Source: Ilumatobacteraceae bacterium (GTDB taxonomy: Bacteria; Actinomycetota; Acidimicrobiia; Acidimicrobiales; Iamiaceae). Taken from it: a stretch of DNA of 57,205 bases. A model generated the notes under the pieces. That model saw only the letters and a list, made by a program, of their open reading frames with translations. It did no database searches and had not been told where the DNA came from. Position 1 is the stretch's first letter. Each line of letters starts with the position of its first letter. The position numbers and the translations under genes are program-made. The stretch covers positions 1 to 57,205 of the forward strand of contig JAOBWH010000044.1 of NCBI GenBank assembly GCA_025463265.1, read 5' to 3'. Shown one piece after another: positions 9,352 to 18,637 of this stretch.

Positions 9352-10380
9352 ATGGTTCGTGTGGTGGTCACCGGGGCGGCGGGTCCGCTCGGCCGACAGG
9401 TGGTCCAGCAGCTGGCGGCACGAGACGACGTCCACGAGGTGGTGGCGCTCGACCTGCGCTCCGGCGCCGGCATCGACGCCATCGATCTGGTGACGGGCGA
9501 CCTCGTGGGTGCGTTCGAGGGCGCCGACGCCGTGATCCACCTCGCCTCGGCGTTCGGTCCGGCGATCGCCGGTCCCGAGATCGAGGACGCGGTCGACGTG
9601 GCCATGGCCCGCCGGGTGCTGGCCGCCGCAGAGGAGAACGGCATCGAGCACATCGTGCTGCTGTCGAGCGCCACCGTTTACGGGCCCTGGGCCAACAACC
9701 CCGTGCCGCTCACCGAGGACGCCCCGCTGCGGCCCCACCCCGACCTGGCCTACGCGGTGCAGCTCGCCGAGGTGGAGCGGATCGCGGCGGACTGGTCGGC
9801 GGACCACCCGTCGGCCGCGGTCGCCCGCCTCCGTCCGGCCACCGTCGTCGCCGACGGCTGGCTGAGCTGGCTGGCCCGGGCGTTCGACGCCGCAGCCGAT
9901 GTCCCCACCGCTGACGACACGCCGGCGCAGTACCTCCACCTCGACGATCTGGCGTCCGCCGTCGTCGCTGCGTGGAAGGCGGGGCTCGACGGCCCCGTCA
10001 ACGTGGCTCCGTCCGGCTGGCTCACGCCGACCCAACGGCGGGCGCTCGACCCGGTGCCGCGCCTGCGGCTGCCGGAGCCGGTGGCGTTGAAGATCGCCTC
10101 GTGGCGCTGGCGCCTGGGCATCGCGCCGACGCCGCCCGGGGTCCTCCCGTACGTGCGCCACCCCTGGGTGGTCGCGAACGATCGCCTGGTGGCCACCGGC
10201 TGGGAGGAGACCTCGAGCAACGAGGAGGCCTACGTGATGGGTCACGAGGCCAGCGCCATCGAGTCGATCTCGCCCCAGCGCCGCCAGGAGCTGGCCCTCG
10301 GCGTCGCCGGCGCCGTGGCTGCCGCCGCCACCGTGGCCGCGGTGGCGTTCCTCCGCCGACGACGCCGCCGCCGCGCCTGA
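9352..10380 (+). CDS. NAD-dependent epimerase/dehydratase-like protein with C-terminal membrane anchor
   Basis: Extended SDR-fold protein of 342 residues. The Rossmann motif VTGAAGPLGRQV at the N-terminus, the SSATVYGPW active-site strand and the central sheet match NAD-dependent epimerase/dehydratases. The catalytic YxxxK is not intact: the tyrosine is in DLAYAVQLAE, but leucine stands where lysine is expected. The last 30 residues are an Ala/Val-rich hydrophobic helix followed by a run of arginines, which looks like a tail anchor with a cytoplasmic basic end. The start at 9352 is chosen because the Rossmann motif begins there; an in-frame ATG at 9301 would add 17 unrelated residues. Confidence 0.8.
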   Translation: MVRVVVTGAAGPLGRQVVQQLAARDDVHEVVALDLRSGAGIDAIDLVTGDLVGAFEGADAVIHLASAFGPAIAGPEIEDAVDVAMARRVLAAAEENGIEHIVLLSSATVYGPWANNPVPLTEDAPLRPHPDLAYAVQLAEVERIAADWSADHPSAAVARLRPATVVADGWLSWLARAFDAAADVPTADDTPAQYLHLDDLASAVVAAWKAGLDGPVNVAPSGWLTPTQRRALDPVPRLRLPEPVALKIASWRWRLGIAPTPPGVLPYVRHPWVVANDRLVATGWEETSSNEEAYVMGHEASAIESISPQRRQELALGVAGAVAAAATVAAVAFLRRRRRRRA

Positions 10381-10426
10381 CCCCGTTCGGGGGGTTCGAG
10401 CGCAGCGGAGTGGACGGTGACGACGG

Positions 10427-11584
10427 CTACCCGCCGAGGGTGACCTCGGTCTGGCCGGTCTCGAGGCCGCGGTGCCAGTGGACCACGATGTGCTCGCCGG
10501 GGTGCCAGTGGCGGAGCTGCACCACGAGGTCGCTGGCGTCGCTGATGGGGCGGTCCTCGACGGCGGTGACGACGTCGCCCTTGCGGAGCCCGGCCGCGGA
10601 AGCGGGGGACCCGGCCTGGACCATGGTCAGCTGGGCGCCGCCGTCGACATCCATGAGCACGGCCGCATCGGGGCTGAGGTCGATGGCGCGCACCCCGAGC
10701 CAGGCCCGACGGATCTCGCCGTCGTCGCGCAGCTTGCGGGCGGCGGCGATGGCGTCGGCGGCCGGGACGACCACCGCCAGGTCCTGGGGGCCGGAGCCGG
10801 CGAGGACGATGCCGACCAGGGCGCCGTCGGCGTCGACCACGATCCCGCCTGCGACGTCGGCCGGGACGGCGCGGTCCAGCTGCACCGCGTCGTGCAGGAC
10901 GATGGGGTCCACGCTGGTCCGCACGTCCACCGCTCGGACCGATGCCGAGGAGACCGATGCGGCGCCGATGACGGCGACGGCCTTGCCGGCGGTGGCGTCG
11001 ACCGTCTCGGTCGCCACGGCCGAGCCGCCGCTGCTGGCGATGGTGAGCACGGTGATGCCCGTGGCGGGGTCGGCGCCGCCGAGGTTGGCCTTCAGCCGTT
11101 CCCCGTCGTGGCCGGTCACCATCACGGCGGTGGTGCCGTCGACGACCGGGGTGGCCACGGCGATGGTCCCCCGGTCGTCGATGCGGATGCCGGTGGCGGA
11201 GCGCCAGCCGCCGTCGACCGAGGCCTCGACGCGGACGAGGGACGGCGCCAGCTCCTTCGCGAGGGACTCGGAGGGGACCGCCGGCGTGAAGACGGCGGCG
11301 GTGGTCTTGGCGGCGGAGGGACGGGCCTCTTCGACGACGACGCGGGTGGGACGGGTGAACCACATCGCCCCGGTGGCCACCAGCGCTCCGGCCAGTCCGG
11401 CCGCCGCCAGCGCACCGACCGCGCGGGAGCCCCGGGCCCCGGTGGGGGCGGTGGGGGCGGGCCAGGCGGCGGGGGACGCCATCGGGCCGCCGAGCTCCGA
11501 CGGGTGCCGCCAGAGGCGGTCGTCGGGGGGCAGGGGCGGGTCCACCCGAGGGCGCTCCTCGTCTCCTGCGTCGTCGAACCCCAT
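10427..11584 (-). CDS. HtrA-like trypsin-fold/PDZ protein lacking the catalytic triad
   Basis: Membrane-anchored protein of HtrA/DegP architecture, 385 residues: a cytoplasmic proline-rich N-terminus (about 1-55), one membrane helix (about 55-80), a trypsin-like domain (about 95-280) and a C-terminal PDZ domain (KGDVVTAVEDRPISDASDLV). The protease signatures are eroded. Where active HtrA has TNxHVV the sequence is VATPVVDG (no His), and where it has GNSGGPLV it is DVAGGIVVDADG (no Ser). It is probably a non-proteolytic PDZ scaffold or sensor. A TAGCGT box lies 9 nt before the ATG. Divergent from moaE. Confidence 0.85.
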   Translation of the reverse strand: MGFDDAGDEERPRVDPPLPPDDRLWRHPSELGGPMASPAAWPAPTAPTGARGSRAVGALAAAGLAGALVATGAMWFTRPTRVVVEEARPSAAKTTAAVFTPAVPSESLAKELAPSLVRVEASVDGGWRSATGIRIDDRGTIAVATPVVDGTTAVMVTGHDGERLKANLGGADPATGITVLTIASSGGSAVATETVDATAGKAVAVIGAASVSSASVRAVDVRTSVDPIVLHDAVQLDRAVPADVAGGIVVDADGALVGIVLAGSGPQDLAVVVPAADAIAAARKLRDDGEIRRAWLGVRAIDLSPDAAVLMDVDGGAQLTMVQAGSPASAAGLRKGDVVTAVEDRPISDASDLVVQLRHWHPGEHIVVHWHRGLETGQTEVTLGG

Positions 11585-11650
11585 AGGGGCGACACGCTAC
11601 CGATCGGGGCTTGCGGGTGGGCCGCGGCCCGCTCTGCCTACCATGAGTCC

Positions 11651-12169
11651 ATGACAGCGGACGCCGATGCCACCTGGTTGCCGCCTGCCGGCGACGATTG
11701 GCTGGCGTGCGCGACGCAGCCGCTGCCCTCTGACCAGGCGTCGACCTGGGTGGTCACACCGGGCTCGGGTGCCTCGGTCACGTTCGTCGGCACGGCCCGC
11801 GACCACGCCGGAGACCGCACCGGCGTGCACCTCCTCGAGTACGAGGCCTACGACGAGCAGGTCGTCCCGGTCCTCGCCGTGGTCGCCGCTGCGACCCGGG
11901 CCCGCTTCCCGGAGGTGGCCCGCATCGTGCTGTGGCACCGGACCGGTTCGCTGCAGGTCACCGAGGCTGCGGTGGTGGTGGCCGTGTCGTCGCCGCACCG
12001 CGACGCCGCGTTCGAAGCGGCCCGCTGGGCCATCGACGAGGTGAAGGCCACGGCGCCGATCTGGAAGCGCGAGCACTGGGCGGACGGTCACGACGACTGG
12101 GGCCGGTGCGACCACCGTGCCGGCCACGACGTCGCCGGCCTCCACCGGCCGGAGGTGGTGGCGTCGTGA
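11651..12169 (+). CDS. moaE: Molybdopterin synthase catalytic subunit MoaE
   Basis: Large subunit of molybdopterin synthase, which transfers sulfur from the MoaD thiocarboxylate to precursor Z (cPMP) to make molybdopterin. The protein is 172 residues with the family motifs VTFVGTARDH, LEYEAYDE, HRTGSLQVTEAAVVV, SSPHRDAAFEA and the active-site loop KATAPIWKREHW. An N-terminal extension of about 40 residues precedes the conserved core. A TACCAT box at 11639-11644 lies 6 nt before the ATG, predicting a leaderless mRNA. No moaD is adjacent. The window also encodes a molybdopterin oxidoreductase at 30476. Confidence 0.93.
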   Translation: MTADADATWLPPAGDDWLACATQPLPSDQASTWVVTPGSGASVTFVGTARDHAGDRTGVHLLEYEAYDEQVVPVLAVVAAATRARFPEVARIVLWHRTGSLQVTEAAVVVAVSSPHRDAAFEAARWAIDEVKATAPIWKREHWADGHDDWGRCDHRAGHDVAGLHRPEVVAS

Positions 12170-12444
12170 AGGTCCTGCTGTTCGTGCTCATCCCGATCCT
12201 CGCGGTCAGCGCCTACGCCGCCTGGGTGTGGGCCCGCAACCGGGAGCCGTCATCGGTCGAGTCCGGTGTCGATGCGTTCCGACGGGAGATGACCGCGCTC
12301 TCGCCCGATGCGGCACCCGTCCAGCGCCGGCCCGAGCGCGCGCCCGAAGGCGGAGGCGGCGCTCCCCGTCAGGCTCCCCGACGCCCCTCGTCGGGCGACG
12401 GACCGGGCGGCCCAGCGGGCGGCCCACCGGCGGATCGTCGCTGA
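12166..12444 (+). CDS. Small single-pass membrane protein between moaE and mreB
   Basis: A 92-residue protein from GTG, overlapping the moaE stop by 4 nt (GTGA) and ending one base into the mreB start codon (TGATG). Residues 2-22 form one hydrophobic segment (VKVLLFVLIPILAVSAYAAW); the rest is a basic, proline/glycine-rich cytoplasmic tail with SSVESGVDAFRREMTAL, followed by low-complexity sequence. The SVxxFRREMxAL stretch resembles short conserved patches in small actinobacterial membrane proteins. I do not recognise a function; coupling to mreB suggests a cell-envelope role. Confidence 0.7.
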   Translation: MKVLLFVLIPILAVSAYAAWVWARNREPSSVESGVDAFRREMTALSPDAAPVQRRPERAPEGGGGAPRQAPRRPSSGDGPGGPAGGPPADRR

Positions 12445-13445
12445 TGGCCCGCGACCTCGCGATCGATCTCGGCACCGCCAACACGCTGGTCTACGCCAAG
12501 GGCCAGGGCATCGTGCTCAACGAGCCGTCCGTCATCGCCCTCAACCAGCAGACCGGCGACGTGTTGGCCATGGGTCAGGAGGCGTGGCAGATGATCGGCC
12601 GCACCCCCGGCTACATCGTCGCCGTGCGCCCCCTGCGGCAGGGCGCCATCACCGACTTCGACGTCACCCAGCGCATGATCCGCCTGCTGCTCCAGCGGGC
12701 CGGGGTGTCCAAGTTCAACCGGCCCCGCGTCGTGATCTGCGTGCCGTCCGCCATCACCGAGGTCGAGCGCCGCGCCGTGACCGAGGCCGCCCGCCGCGCC
12801 GGTGCCGCCGACGCCCAGCTCATCGAGCAGCCCATGGCGGCCGCGCTCGGCGCCTACCTGCCGGTCAACGAGCCCGCGGCCAACATGGTGGTCGACGTCG
12901 GCGGCGGCACGTCGGAGACGGCGCTCATCAGCCTCGGCGGCGTCGTCGCCCTCCAAGCCGTGCGCGTCGGCTCGTTCGACATCGACGCCGCCATCCAGAC
13001 GTTCATCCGCCGCGAGTACGGCATCGCCATCGGCGAGCGCACAGCGGAGGAGATCAAGGTGGCCATCGGATCGGCGTGGCCGGTCCAAGACGACGTGAAG
13101 GCCGAGGTGCGCGGCCGCGACCTCATGAGCGGACTGCCCAAGACGGTCATCTTGTCGCCCCAAGAGGTGCGCGAAGCCATCTCGGAGCCGGTGTCGTCGA
13201 TCGTCGACTCGGTCATCGCCTGCCTCGGCGAGGCCCCGCCGGAACTGGCCCACGACCTCATCGTGCGGGGCATGCACCTCGTCGGCGGCGGCGGGATGCT
13301 GAAGGGCCTGGCCCACCGGCTGGCCGAAGAGACCGAGATCCCCGTCACCCTCGTCGACCAGCCGCTGGAGGCCGTGGTGCTCGGCGCCGGACGGTGCATC
13401 GAGGCCTACGACCAGCTCCGCGTCATGTTCATGGGGAATCGGTAG
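12444..13445 (+). CDS. mreB: Rod shape-determining protein MreB (orphan copy)
   Basis: Bacterial actin homologue that forms membrane-associated filaments guiding peptidoglycan synthesis. The 333-residue protein has the actin-fold ATP-binding motifs: phosphate-1 DLGTANTLVY, phosphate-2 VVDVGGGTSE and the adenosine motif LVGGGGMLKGL. It has RPLRQGAITDFDVTQ as in canonical MreB. Length matches the family. No mreC, mreD, pbp2 or rodA follows; the next 320 nt are non-coding and then an unrelated transporter operon begins. It is cotranscribed with moaE and the small membrane protein by overlap. Confidence 0.95.
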   Translation: MARDLAIDLGTANTLVYAKGQGIVLNEPSVIALNQQTGDVLAMGQEAWQMIGRTPGYIVAVRPLRQGAITDFDVTQRMIRLLLQRAGVSKFNRPRVVICVPSAITEVERRAVTEAARRAGAADAQLIEQPMAAALGAYLPVNEPAANMVVDVGGGTSETALISLGGVVALQAVRVGSFDIDAAIQTFIRREYGIAIGERTAEEIKVAIGSAWPVQDDVKAEVRGRDLMSGLPKTVILSPQEVREAISEPVSSIVDSVIACLGEAPPELAHDLIVRGMHLVGGGGMLKGLAHRLAEETEIPVTLVDQPLEAVVLGAGRCIEAYDQLRVMFMGNR

Positions 13446-13520
13446 CGGGTCTCGGTCACTCGTTCGCTGGCGCTCACTCCGTTCCTCGAACTGGTTGACG
13501 GGCTGACGCCCGGCCGCCTT

Positions 13521-13555
13521 CTCAGGGACGACCGGCAAGCCGGATCGTCCCTGAG
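13521..13555 (+). terminator. Strong hairpin downstream of mreB, likely terminator
   Basis: Inverted repeat with perfect 11-bp outer arms (CTCAGGGACGA and TCGTCCCTGAG) and an inner CCGG/CCGG extension around CAAG, 76 nt after the mreB stop. There is no U-tract, as is common for actinobacterial terminators. The rest of the 320-nt gap between mreB and livG contains low-complexity sequence, a palindromic operator-like site and a -10 box, and no convincing gene. Confidence 0.6.
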
Positions 13556-13653
13556 TGGGGGGCTCCGCAATCACTGCCCCCCACACCCCCCGGGCTCGCT
13601 TCGCTCGAACACCGCCCCGCTGGGTGGTCCTCGAGGCGGATGGGGGGGGTGGG

Positions 13654-13667
13654 TAGAACGTGTTCTG
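13654..13667. promoter_or_regulatory. KstR-like palindromic operator upstream of the liv operon
   Basis: The 14-bp sequence TAGAACGTGTTCTG contains the near-perfect palindrome AGAAC-GT-GTTCT. It matches the TetR-family KstR consensus known from actinobacteria (TNNAACNNGTTNNA) at every defined base except the last. It ends one base before the expected -35 position of the promoter in front of livG, so a bound repressor would block RNA polymerase. The cognate regulator is not identified in the window. Confidence 0.55.
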
Positions 13668-13668
13668 G

Positions 13669-13697
13669 TTCGGGGTGGTTGTTTGGCTGGCTAGTGT
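13669..13697 (+). promoter_or_regulatory. Predicted promoter of the liv operon
   Basis: A TAGTGT box at 13692-13697 fits the actinobacterial -10 pattern TANNNT. The hexamer 17 nt upstream (TTCGGG, 13669-13674) is a weak -35. The start site would be near 13704, leaving a leader of about 60 nt before the TTG start of livG. Confidence 0.4.
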
Positions 13698-13765
13698 GAC
13701 CTGCACCACAACGGAGCGGTCCGCCGGCGTGGGGGTCCAGGGGACGAACAAGGGGTTGCCGGGTC

Positions 13766-14526
13766 TTGGCCCTGCTCGACGTACGTGACATCGAGGTGCG
13801 CTTCGGCGGAGTGGTGGCTCTCGACGGCCTCAGCTTCGACGTGGGCGCCGGAGAGATCTGCGCCCTCATCGGGCCCAACGGGGCTGGCAAGACCACCATG
13901 TTCAACGTGGTCAGCCGCCTCTACGAGGCCCAGGCCGGCCACGTCACCTTCGACGGGCAGGACCTGCTGGCGCTGCCGCCGCACCAGATCTCCCGGATCG
14001 GCGTGGCCCGCACGTTCCAGAACCTGGCGCTGTTCCCGGCGCTGAGCGTGCTGGAGAACGTCATGGTCGGCGCCCACACCGAGGGCAAGATCGGGTTCCT
14101 GGGGTCGATGCTGCGCATCGGCTCGGCCAAGGAGGAGAGGCGGCTCCGGACCGAGTGCCGCGAGATCCTCGAGCGCATGTCGCTCGGGCACCTCGCCGAC
14201 CGCCCGGCGTTCGGCCTGCCGTTCGGCACGCTCAAGCGCCTCGAGTTCGCCCGGGCGCTCGCCTCGCGGCCGAAGCTGCTGCTGCTCGACGAACCGGCCA
14301 ACGGCCTCACCCACGGCGAGGTCGATGAGCTGGGGAAGACCATCAAGCACATCCGCGACGAGTTCGACCTCACGATCCTGCTGGTCGAGCACCACATGTC
14401 GATGGTGATGTCGATCTCCCACCAGATCGTGGTCATGGACTTCGGCCGCAAGATCGCCGAGGGAACCCCCGACCAGGTGCGCGACGACCCGGTCGTCATC
14501 GAGGCCTACCTGGGGACACCCGCCTG

Positions 14527-14527
<1 letters not shown>
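13766..14527 (+). CDS. livG: Branched-chain amino acid type ABC transporter ATPase LivG
   Basis: First ATPase of a HAAT/Liv-type importer, 253 residues from a TTG start. Walker A is GPNGAGKTT and Walker B LLLLDEPANGLTHGE; the signature region reads PFGTLKRLEFARAL, a LivG-subfamily variant of LSGGQ. The long insert after NVMVG (HTEGKIGFLGSMLRIGSAKEERR) is characteristic of LivG rather than LivF. AGGGG lies about 11 nt upstream of the TTG, and no better in-frame start exists. livF follows with a 1-nt overlap. Confidence 0.92.
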
Positions 14528-15233
<706 letters not shown>

Positions 15234-15234
<1 letters not shown>

Positions 15235-16130
15235 TGCAGCTCTTCTTCGACCAGCTCATGAACGGGATCGGTACCGGTGCGGTCTACGCGTCGGTCGCCC
15301 TCGCCCTCGTCATCATCTACCGCACGACCGGGCTCTTGAACTTCGCCCAGGGCGAGATGGCCCTCTTCTCGACCTTCGTAACGTGGTGGCTCACCGACCA
15401 CGGCTGGTCGATCTGGCCGGCGCTGCTCGGGTCCATCGTGTTCTCGTTCTTCGCCGGCGCCGCCATCGAGCGGGTCATCATCCGGCCCGTCGAGAAGTCG
15501 AAGAACCAGCTCAACCTGGTGATCGTCACGTTGGGCCTGTTCCTCGCCATCAACGCCATCTGCCAGCTGCTCTTCATCAAGCCGGGTCAGGACCAGGTCC
15601 GGATGCCCCTGATGTTCCCGAAGGGGGACTTCGAGCTGTTCGGCCTCGAGATCCAGAAGGCCATCCTCGGCCGGGCCGCCGTGCTGGCCATCGAGTGCGC
15701 CCTGCTGTTCCTGCTCCTCCAGAAGACCAAGATCGGCCTGGCGCTGCGAGCCGTGGCGTCGAACCCTGAGTCGTCCCGGCTGGTCGGCATCAACCCGGGC
15801 AACATGTTGATGCTCGGCTGGGGCATCGCCGCCATGCTCGGCGCCATCGCCGGCACCATGGCGGCGAGCCGGGGCACGGGCGGCTTCGACACCTCGCTCA
15901 TGCAGCAGGTGCTCGTCTACGCCTTCGCCGCCGCCGCCCTCGGCGGGTTCGACAGCCCGCTCGGCGCCGTGGTCGGCGGCCTGATCGTCGGCATCGCCCG
16001 ATCGCTGACCATCCAGTACGTCGACTTCCTCCAGGGCATCGAGCTGGTGGTCCCGCTCGGGCTCATCTTCATCGTGCTCCTGGTGCGGCCGAACGGCCTC
16101 TTCGGCCGCAACATCGTGGAGCGCGTCTGA
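15234..16130 (+). CDS. livH: Branched-chain amino acid type ABC transporter permease LivH
   Basis: Membrane permease of the Liv-type importer, 298 residues with about eight hydrophobic segments. Family landmarks are GIGTGAVYASVALALVIIYR and LLNFAQGEMALFSTF near the N-terminus, and the coupling region LALRAVASNPESSRLVGIN. The C-terminal ALGGFDSPLGAVVGGLIVG is highly typical. It lies between livF and livM with 1-nt overlaps on both sides. Confidence 0.94.
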
Positions 16131-17230
16131 TGAGCGACCAGTCCACCAACCTCCCGGACACCCCGCCGGCGTTCGCCGCACCCACGGGGCCCGCAGCGGG
16201 CCCTCGTGGCGTGCCGTGGCTCCGGATCGTCTTCGGTGTCGTCGTCGCGGCGGTCGCGGTGGCCCTGCCGTACTTCAACGATCCCGCCACCAACCAGATC
16301 TTCTGCCAGGTCATGTACCTGGCGCTGGCGGCCATGGGCCTCAACCTGCTCACCGGGTACAACGGCCAGATCTCGCTCGGCCACGGCGCCTTCTTCGGCA
16401 TCGGGGCGTTCACGGCCGCCATCTTGACCGTCGACCACGGCTGGGTGATCGAGGCCACGTTCCCCATCGCCGCCATCCTCGCCGCCGTCGTCGGCGTGGC
16501 CGTCGGCTTCCCCGCGCTGCGGCTCAAGGGCCTGTACCTCGCGCTCATCACCCTCGGCCTGGCCGTGCTGTTCCCGCTCGTCGTCAAGAAGTTCGTCGAG
16601 GGCCCCGGCGGCGTGCCGCTGCTCAAGCCGAAGCGCTCCCAGGTGGGATCGATGGTCGACTTCTGGGCCGACGACATCTACCGGTACTACGTCTGCCTCG
16701 GGATCCTCGCCGTGATGTTCCTGCTGGCGTGGAACCTCGTCCGGGGCCGCATGGGCCGGGCGATGATCGCGGTGCGCGACCAGGAGGTGGCGGCGTCCAC
16801 CGTCGGCATCGGCGTGGCCAACGTCAAGGTCTGGTCCTTCGCCCTCTCCGCCGCCTACGCCGGACTGGCCGGCGCGCTGTCGGTGTACGTCGACCGCACC
16901 GCCGACGCCTCCAACCCGATCATCTACTTCCAGCGCTCCATCGAGTTCCTGATCGCCGTGGTCATCGGCGGCGCCGCCACCATCGGCGGCCCGCTGCTCG
17001 GGGCCATGTTGCTGGTGGCGATCCGCCGCCGCACCGAGGGCACCGAGGCCATGGCGCCGGCGCTGCTCGGCGGCGCGCTGATCATCGTCGTCTACGTCCT
17101 GCCCGACGGCATCGTCGGCGGCCTGCGCCGCGCCGCCGCCTGGTTCCGCGGCCGGACGGCGGGTAGCGCCTCGCCACCTGACCCGTCACCCGCGAGCCCG
17201 TCCGCGACGCCCGCCCCTTCCCCCAACTGA
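16130..17230 (+). CDS. livM: Branched-chain amino acid type ABC transporter permease LivM
   Basis: Second permease of the Liv-type importer, 366 residues. After a hydrophilic proline-rich N-terminus of about 25 residues it has some eight to ten hydrophobic segments with the LivM signatures AAMGLNLLTGYNGQISLGHG, GLYLALITLGLAVLFP, MIAVRDQEVAASTVGI and VVIGGAATIGGPLLGA. The C-terminal tail is Ser/Pro-rich (PDPSPASPSATPAPSPN). The binding-protein gene follows after 24 nt. Confidence 0.94.
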   Translation: MSDQSTNLPDTPPAFAAPTGPAAGPRGVPWLRIVFGVVVAAVAVALPYFNDPATNQIFCQVMYLALAAMGLNLLTGYNGQISLGHGAFFGIGAFTAAILTVDHGWVIEATFPIAAILAAVVGVAVGFPALRLKGLYLALITLGLAVLFPLVVKKFVEGPGGVPLLKPKRSQVGSMVDFWADDIYRYYVCLGILAVMFLLAWNLVRGRMGRAMIAVRDQEVAASTVGIGVANVKVWSFALSAAYAGLAGALSVYVDRTADASNPIIYFQRSIEFLIAVVIGGAATIGGPLLGAMLLVAIRRRTEGTEAMAPALLGGALIIVVYVLPDGIVGGLRRAAAWFRGRTAGSASPPDPSPASPSATPAPSPN

Positions 17231-17254
17231 TATCCCAACCAGGAGAAACTCCCC

Positions 17255-18637
17255 ATGGACACCAAGCGAACCCCGAGGCTCCGCCGGACCCTCGTCCTGC
17301 TCCTCGCCCTGCTGGCACTGGTGGCTGCATCGTGCAGCGGCCGCAGTGAGTCCACCGGAGGCGGCGGCGGCTCGGACGGCGGCGGTGGCGGTGGCGGTGG
17401 CGACGGTGAGTCCGGGGCGGTCGTCGACACCGCGGACTGTCCCGACACGGGCACCGCTGGCATCTCCGACGGCACCATCAAGCTGGCGTCGTCGTTCCCC
17501 CAGTCGGGTCTCACCTCGGCCTTCGCCCAGATCTCCAAGGGCTACCTCGCCTACTTCGCCAAGGTGAACGCCGACGGCGGCGTCGAGGTCGCGGGCAAGA
17601 AGTACAAGATCGAGGTCGTCTCCAAGGACGACGAGTACAAGCCGGCCAGCACGGCCCAGAACATCGAGCAAGAGGTCGGCACCGAGGGGACCGACGCCTT
17701 CGCCGTGTTCAACGTGGTGGGCACCGCCAACAACGTCGCGATCCGCGACGACCTCAACGAGCTGTGCGTGCCGAACATCTTCGCCGCCACCGGCTCGCCG
17801 GTCTGGGGCAACGAGAGCTACCCGTGGACCATCGGCTCCACGCTGGCCCCCTACACCGTCGAGGCCAAGGCCTTCGCCGACTACCTCAAGGAGGAGAAGC
17901 CCAAGGCCAAGGTCGCCATGCTGGTGCAGAACGACGACTTCGGGAAGGCCTACGAAGAGGGCTTCAAGCAGCAGATCGAGGGCTCGGACATCACCGTGAC
18001 CGAGGTCAAGACCTACGAGGCCGGCACCGACGAGGTCACCTCCGAGGTCACCAGCCTCAAGGCGTCCGGCGCCGACACCTTCTTCAACGGGGCCACGCTC
18101 CTCGCCTGCCCGAACGCGCTGAACGCGGCTCAGGAGCAGAGCTGGGACGCCGTGACCTTCGTGTCGGGCACCTGCATCTCCAAGACCCTCATGGGCATCG
18201 CCGGTGAGGCCGCCGACGGCGTGTTCGCCACCACCAACATCAAGGACCCGCTCAACCCGGCGTTCAAGGACGATGCGGCGATGAAGGAGTACAACGAGAC
18301 CCTGGCCGAGTTCGGCGCCGACGACGTCGACCCCGAGAACGGCATCGTGGCCTACGGCTACACGCAGGGCGCCCTGCTCGTCGAGATCCTCGAGAGCCTC
18401 GACAAGCTCGATCGGTCCACCCTGATGAACAAGATGTTCGAGCTGAAGGACCTCACGGGCGGCCTGCTGCTCGACGGCGTCGAGGTGAACACCTCGCCCG
18501 AGGATCGCTTCCTCGCCGAGGACGTCCAGATGATCCAGTACAACGCCGCCAACAAGTACTTCGAGAACGTGGGCGAGGTCCTCGACTTCGAGGGCACCAC
18601 CCCCGACATCACGCCGAAGGACCTGATCAACAGCTGA
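17255..18637 (+). CDS. livK: Liv-type ABC transporter substrate-binding lipoprotein
   Basis: Extracytoplasmic substrate-binding protein of the HAAT/Peripla_BP_6 family, 460 residues. It has a lipoprotein signal: basic RLRR, a leucine-rich core and lipobox LVAASC with Cys27. A glycine/serine spacer (residues about 32-50) links the anchor to the two-lobed binding domain. AGGAGAA precedes the ATG by about 7 nt. Ligand cannot be told from sequence; proteins of this family bind branched-chain amino acids, amides, or other small acids. Its last 11 nt overlap the end of the convergent bioD gene. Confidence 0.9.
   Translation: MDTKRTPRLRRTLVLLLALLALVAASCSGRSESTGGGGGSDGGGGGGGGDGESGAVVDTADCPDTGTAGISDGTIKLASSFPQSGLTSAFAQISKGYLAYFAKVNADGGVEVAGKKYKIEVVSKDDEYKPASTAQNIEQEVGTEGTDAFAVFNVVGTANNVAIRDDLNELCVPNIFAATGSPVWGNESYPWTIGSTLAPYTVEAKAFADYLKEEKPKAKVAMLVQNDDFGKAYEEGFKQQIEGSDITVTEVKTYEAGTDEVTSEVTSLKASGADTFFNGATLLACPNALNAAQEQSWDAVTFVSGTCISKTLMGIAGEAADGVFATTNIKDPLNPAFKDDAAMKEYNETLAEFGADDVDPENGIVAYGYTQGALLVEILESLDKLDRSTLMNKMFELKDLTGGLLLDGVEVNTSPEDRFLAEDVQMIQYNAANKYFENVGEVLDFEGTTPDITPKDLINS

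Noticed and set aside
13446-13520. Possible small gene or mobile-element scar between mreB and livG
   Set aside because: No start with coding-like composition, no terminal repeats and no transposase remnant; only the hairpin and operator are supportable.
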